DNA from: Rhodopirellula sp.
GTDB lineage: Bacteria; Planctomycetota; Planctomycetia; Pirellulales; Thermoguttaceae
Direction of reading: 5' to 3'
NCBI GenBank assembly: GCA_012728855.1
Contig: JAAYEH010000672.1
Span: forward strand, 1-34,958
Length of the DNA stretch: 34,958 nt
Both the position numbers and the translations under genes were made by a program. Under the pieces are notes generated by a model, which was given only the letters and a program-made list of their open reading frames with translations, was not told the DNA's origin and searched no databases. How positions within the stretch are numbered: the stretch's first letter is position 1; every line of letters starts with the position of its first letter. Below are positions 34,097-34,958 of the stretch, piece by piece.

Positions 34097-34395
34097 AAGC
34101 AAGGTGACCACCGAACCAAGCGTTCATCCGGCGGTTGCTCGGCGAGACTCCGCGGCTGAGTTGAATCGTGACGTTCGCCCAAACCGCGTCGGTCTGCCCC
34201 ACCGAGGCATCCAAGCGGAATCTGCTTGCGCGCGGAGGTCACATCGGCCGAAGCAGCAATGGCGCACGGGCTGGCCAAGTCATAGAACGTCGGCTTCTCG
34301 AAACGCGCCGAGGGGCGATCACCCGGTATCTATCGGCTGTCCGAGAACCCCAAGACCGGGCAGAGATAGGCTCGACCGGTTCACTGCTCACGCCC
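34097..34395. other. Non-coding stretch, no gene seen
   Basis: Several frames stay open here only because the DNA is GC-rich. No motif, Shine-Dalgarno sequence or domain supports a gene. Confidence 0.5.
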
Positions 34396-34657
34396 ACGCC
34401 GCCGCCGACCTTGGTCGGTGGAAGCGCCGATTGGCAGCTAGCAGCCGTCCGCCCCGCTGCACCACCCACGCCGCCGCCGACCTTGGTCGGTGGAAGCGCC
34501 GATTGGCAGCTAGCAGCCGTTCGACCCGCTGCACCACCCACGCCGCCGCCGACCTTGGTCGGTGGAAGCGACGATTGGCAGCTAGCAGCCGTCCGCCCCG
34601 CTGCACCACCCACGCCGCCGCCGACCTTGGTCGGTGGAAGCGACGATTGCCGGCTAC
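34396..34657. repeat. 72-bp tandem repeat, about 3.6 copies
   Basis: Units start at 34396, 34468, 34540 and 34612, exactly 72 bases apart; the last is partial and diverges near 34650. Copies differ at few positions (copy 2 near the middle, copies 3-4 share one change). Each unit holds the palindrome CCGACCTTGGTCGG. Because 72 is a multiple of three, four reading frames stay open across the array; none has a credible start, so I treat it as non-coding. Confidence 0.9.
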
Positions 34658-34859
34658 GACCTCGCCGTCCCCGCGACGTGGCCTTTCTGGTGATCCACGC
34701 CACGCGTTGCCCCGCGCGCATTCTCCAACCGGCCCGCTGTGCGGAACCGCGAGAATCTCCTCTGCATCGCGCCGAACGATACGCACGCCGTTCGAGACAG
34801 CCCGCGACGGTCCGCTGAAGTAAGCCAGCGCGGATGAGAAAAAAGGCTCCTCCGAACAA

Positions 34860-34958
34860 GAGCCTATCACAAAACTGCTGGGGACTGGCTCATTTTGCGG
34901 AGTCTTCGGAGCAAAATGTGCCTGTCCCCTTCTTCCGACGCGGTTTTGGGATAGGCTC
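34860..34958. repeat. Palindromic GGGGAC repeat, copy D, at window edge
   Basis: Outer arms GAGCCTATCACAAAAC and GTTTTGGGATAGGCTC enclose the core GGGGACTGGCTC (34880-34891) and GTGCCTGTCCCC (34918-34929). An inner pair, ATTTTGC/GCAAAAT, caps it. The window ends at the last base of the arm, so the element may extend further. Confidence 0.85.

Noticed and set aside
34396..34657. CRISPR array
   Set aside because: The whole 72-base unit is conserved; there are no variable spacers and no cas genes.
34168..34818. A repeat protein with 24-residue units
   Set aside because: Four frames on both strands are open because the period is a multiple of three; no ribosome-binding site or domain supports any of them.

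Overview
The window reads as a GC-rich chromosomal segment of a planctomycete (Planctomycetota, probably Pirellulales-like). This is inferred from gene families: a zinc-ribbon TolQ/ExbB motor with two coiled-coil ExbD-like partners, large secreted FAD-oxidoreductase and sugar-hydrolase-like proteins, a helix-turn-helix/EIIA fusion, and a peptidoglycan-precursor cluster with no ftsZ beside it. Many unrelated families of palindromic intergenic repeats support it. No rRNA, tRNA or CRISPR array was seen.

Layout. 15-3429 is a three-gene TolQ/ExbB plus paired ExbD-like operon. 3578-5038 encodes a diadenylate cyclase fused to YbbR/CdaR-like domains. 5278-6123 is a sugar isomerase/epimerase, followed at 6120-6835 by the fused remains of an adenine methylase and an HNH endonuclease. 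6876-11636 (minus) is an RND efflux operon: an intact adaptor and a permease that is a pseudogene (two in-frame stops and an internal deletion). 12054-13253 is a PAS histidine kinase. 13308-17077 pairs an exported double-FAD oxidoreductase with an exported spermidine-synthase-fold protein. 17196-18346 holds a DUF4177-like protein and a convergent, overlapping receiver-like protein. 18546-19256 is an HTH/EIIA protein divergent from murE.

19450-25045 is murE-murF-mraY-murG, the peptidoglycan precursor pathway. The murE and murG stop codons both fall inside repeat elements, and mraY runs over the start of murG in another frame. 25046-25663 holds repeats and a probable structured RNA ending in a strong terminator. 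25664-31957 (minus) encodes three secreted proteins of carbohydrate-hydrolase type. 32164-34096 holds a membrane-anchored unknown, a zinc-ribbon/membrane gene that looks frameshifted, and an orphan HicA-like toxin. The right end is non-coding: a 72-bp tandem repeat and one more palindromic element.

The most interesting signals are the heterotypic ExbD-like pair (one copy lacks the membrane aspartate), the cyclase-YbbR fusion with an altered RHR motif, the repeat family whose outer arms differ but stay self-complementary, the repeats that supply stop codons to mur genes, the mraY/murG overlap, and the orphan RNA at about 25318-25510. All family assignments come from reading motifs by eye; no database search was possible.
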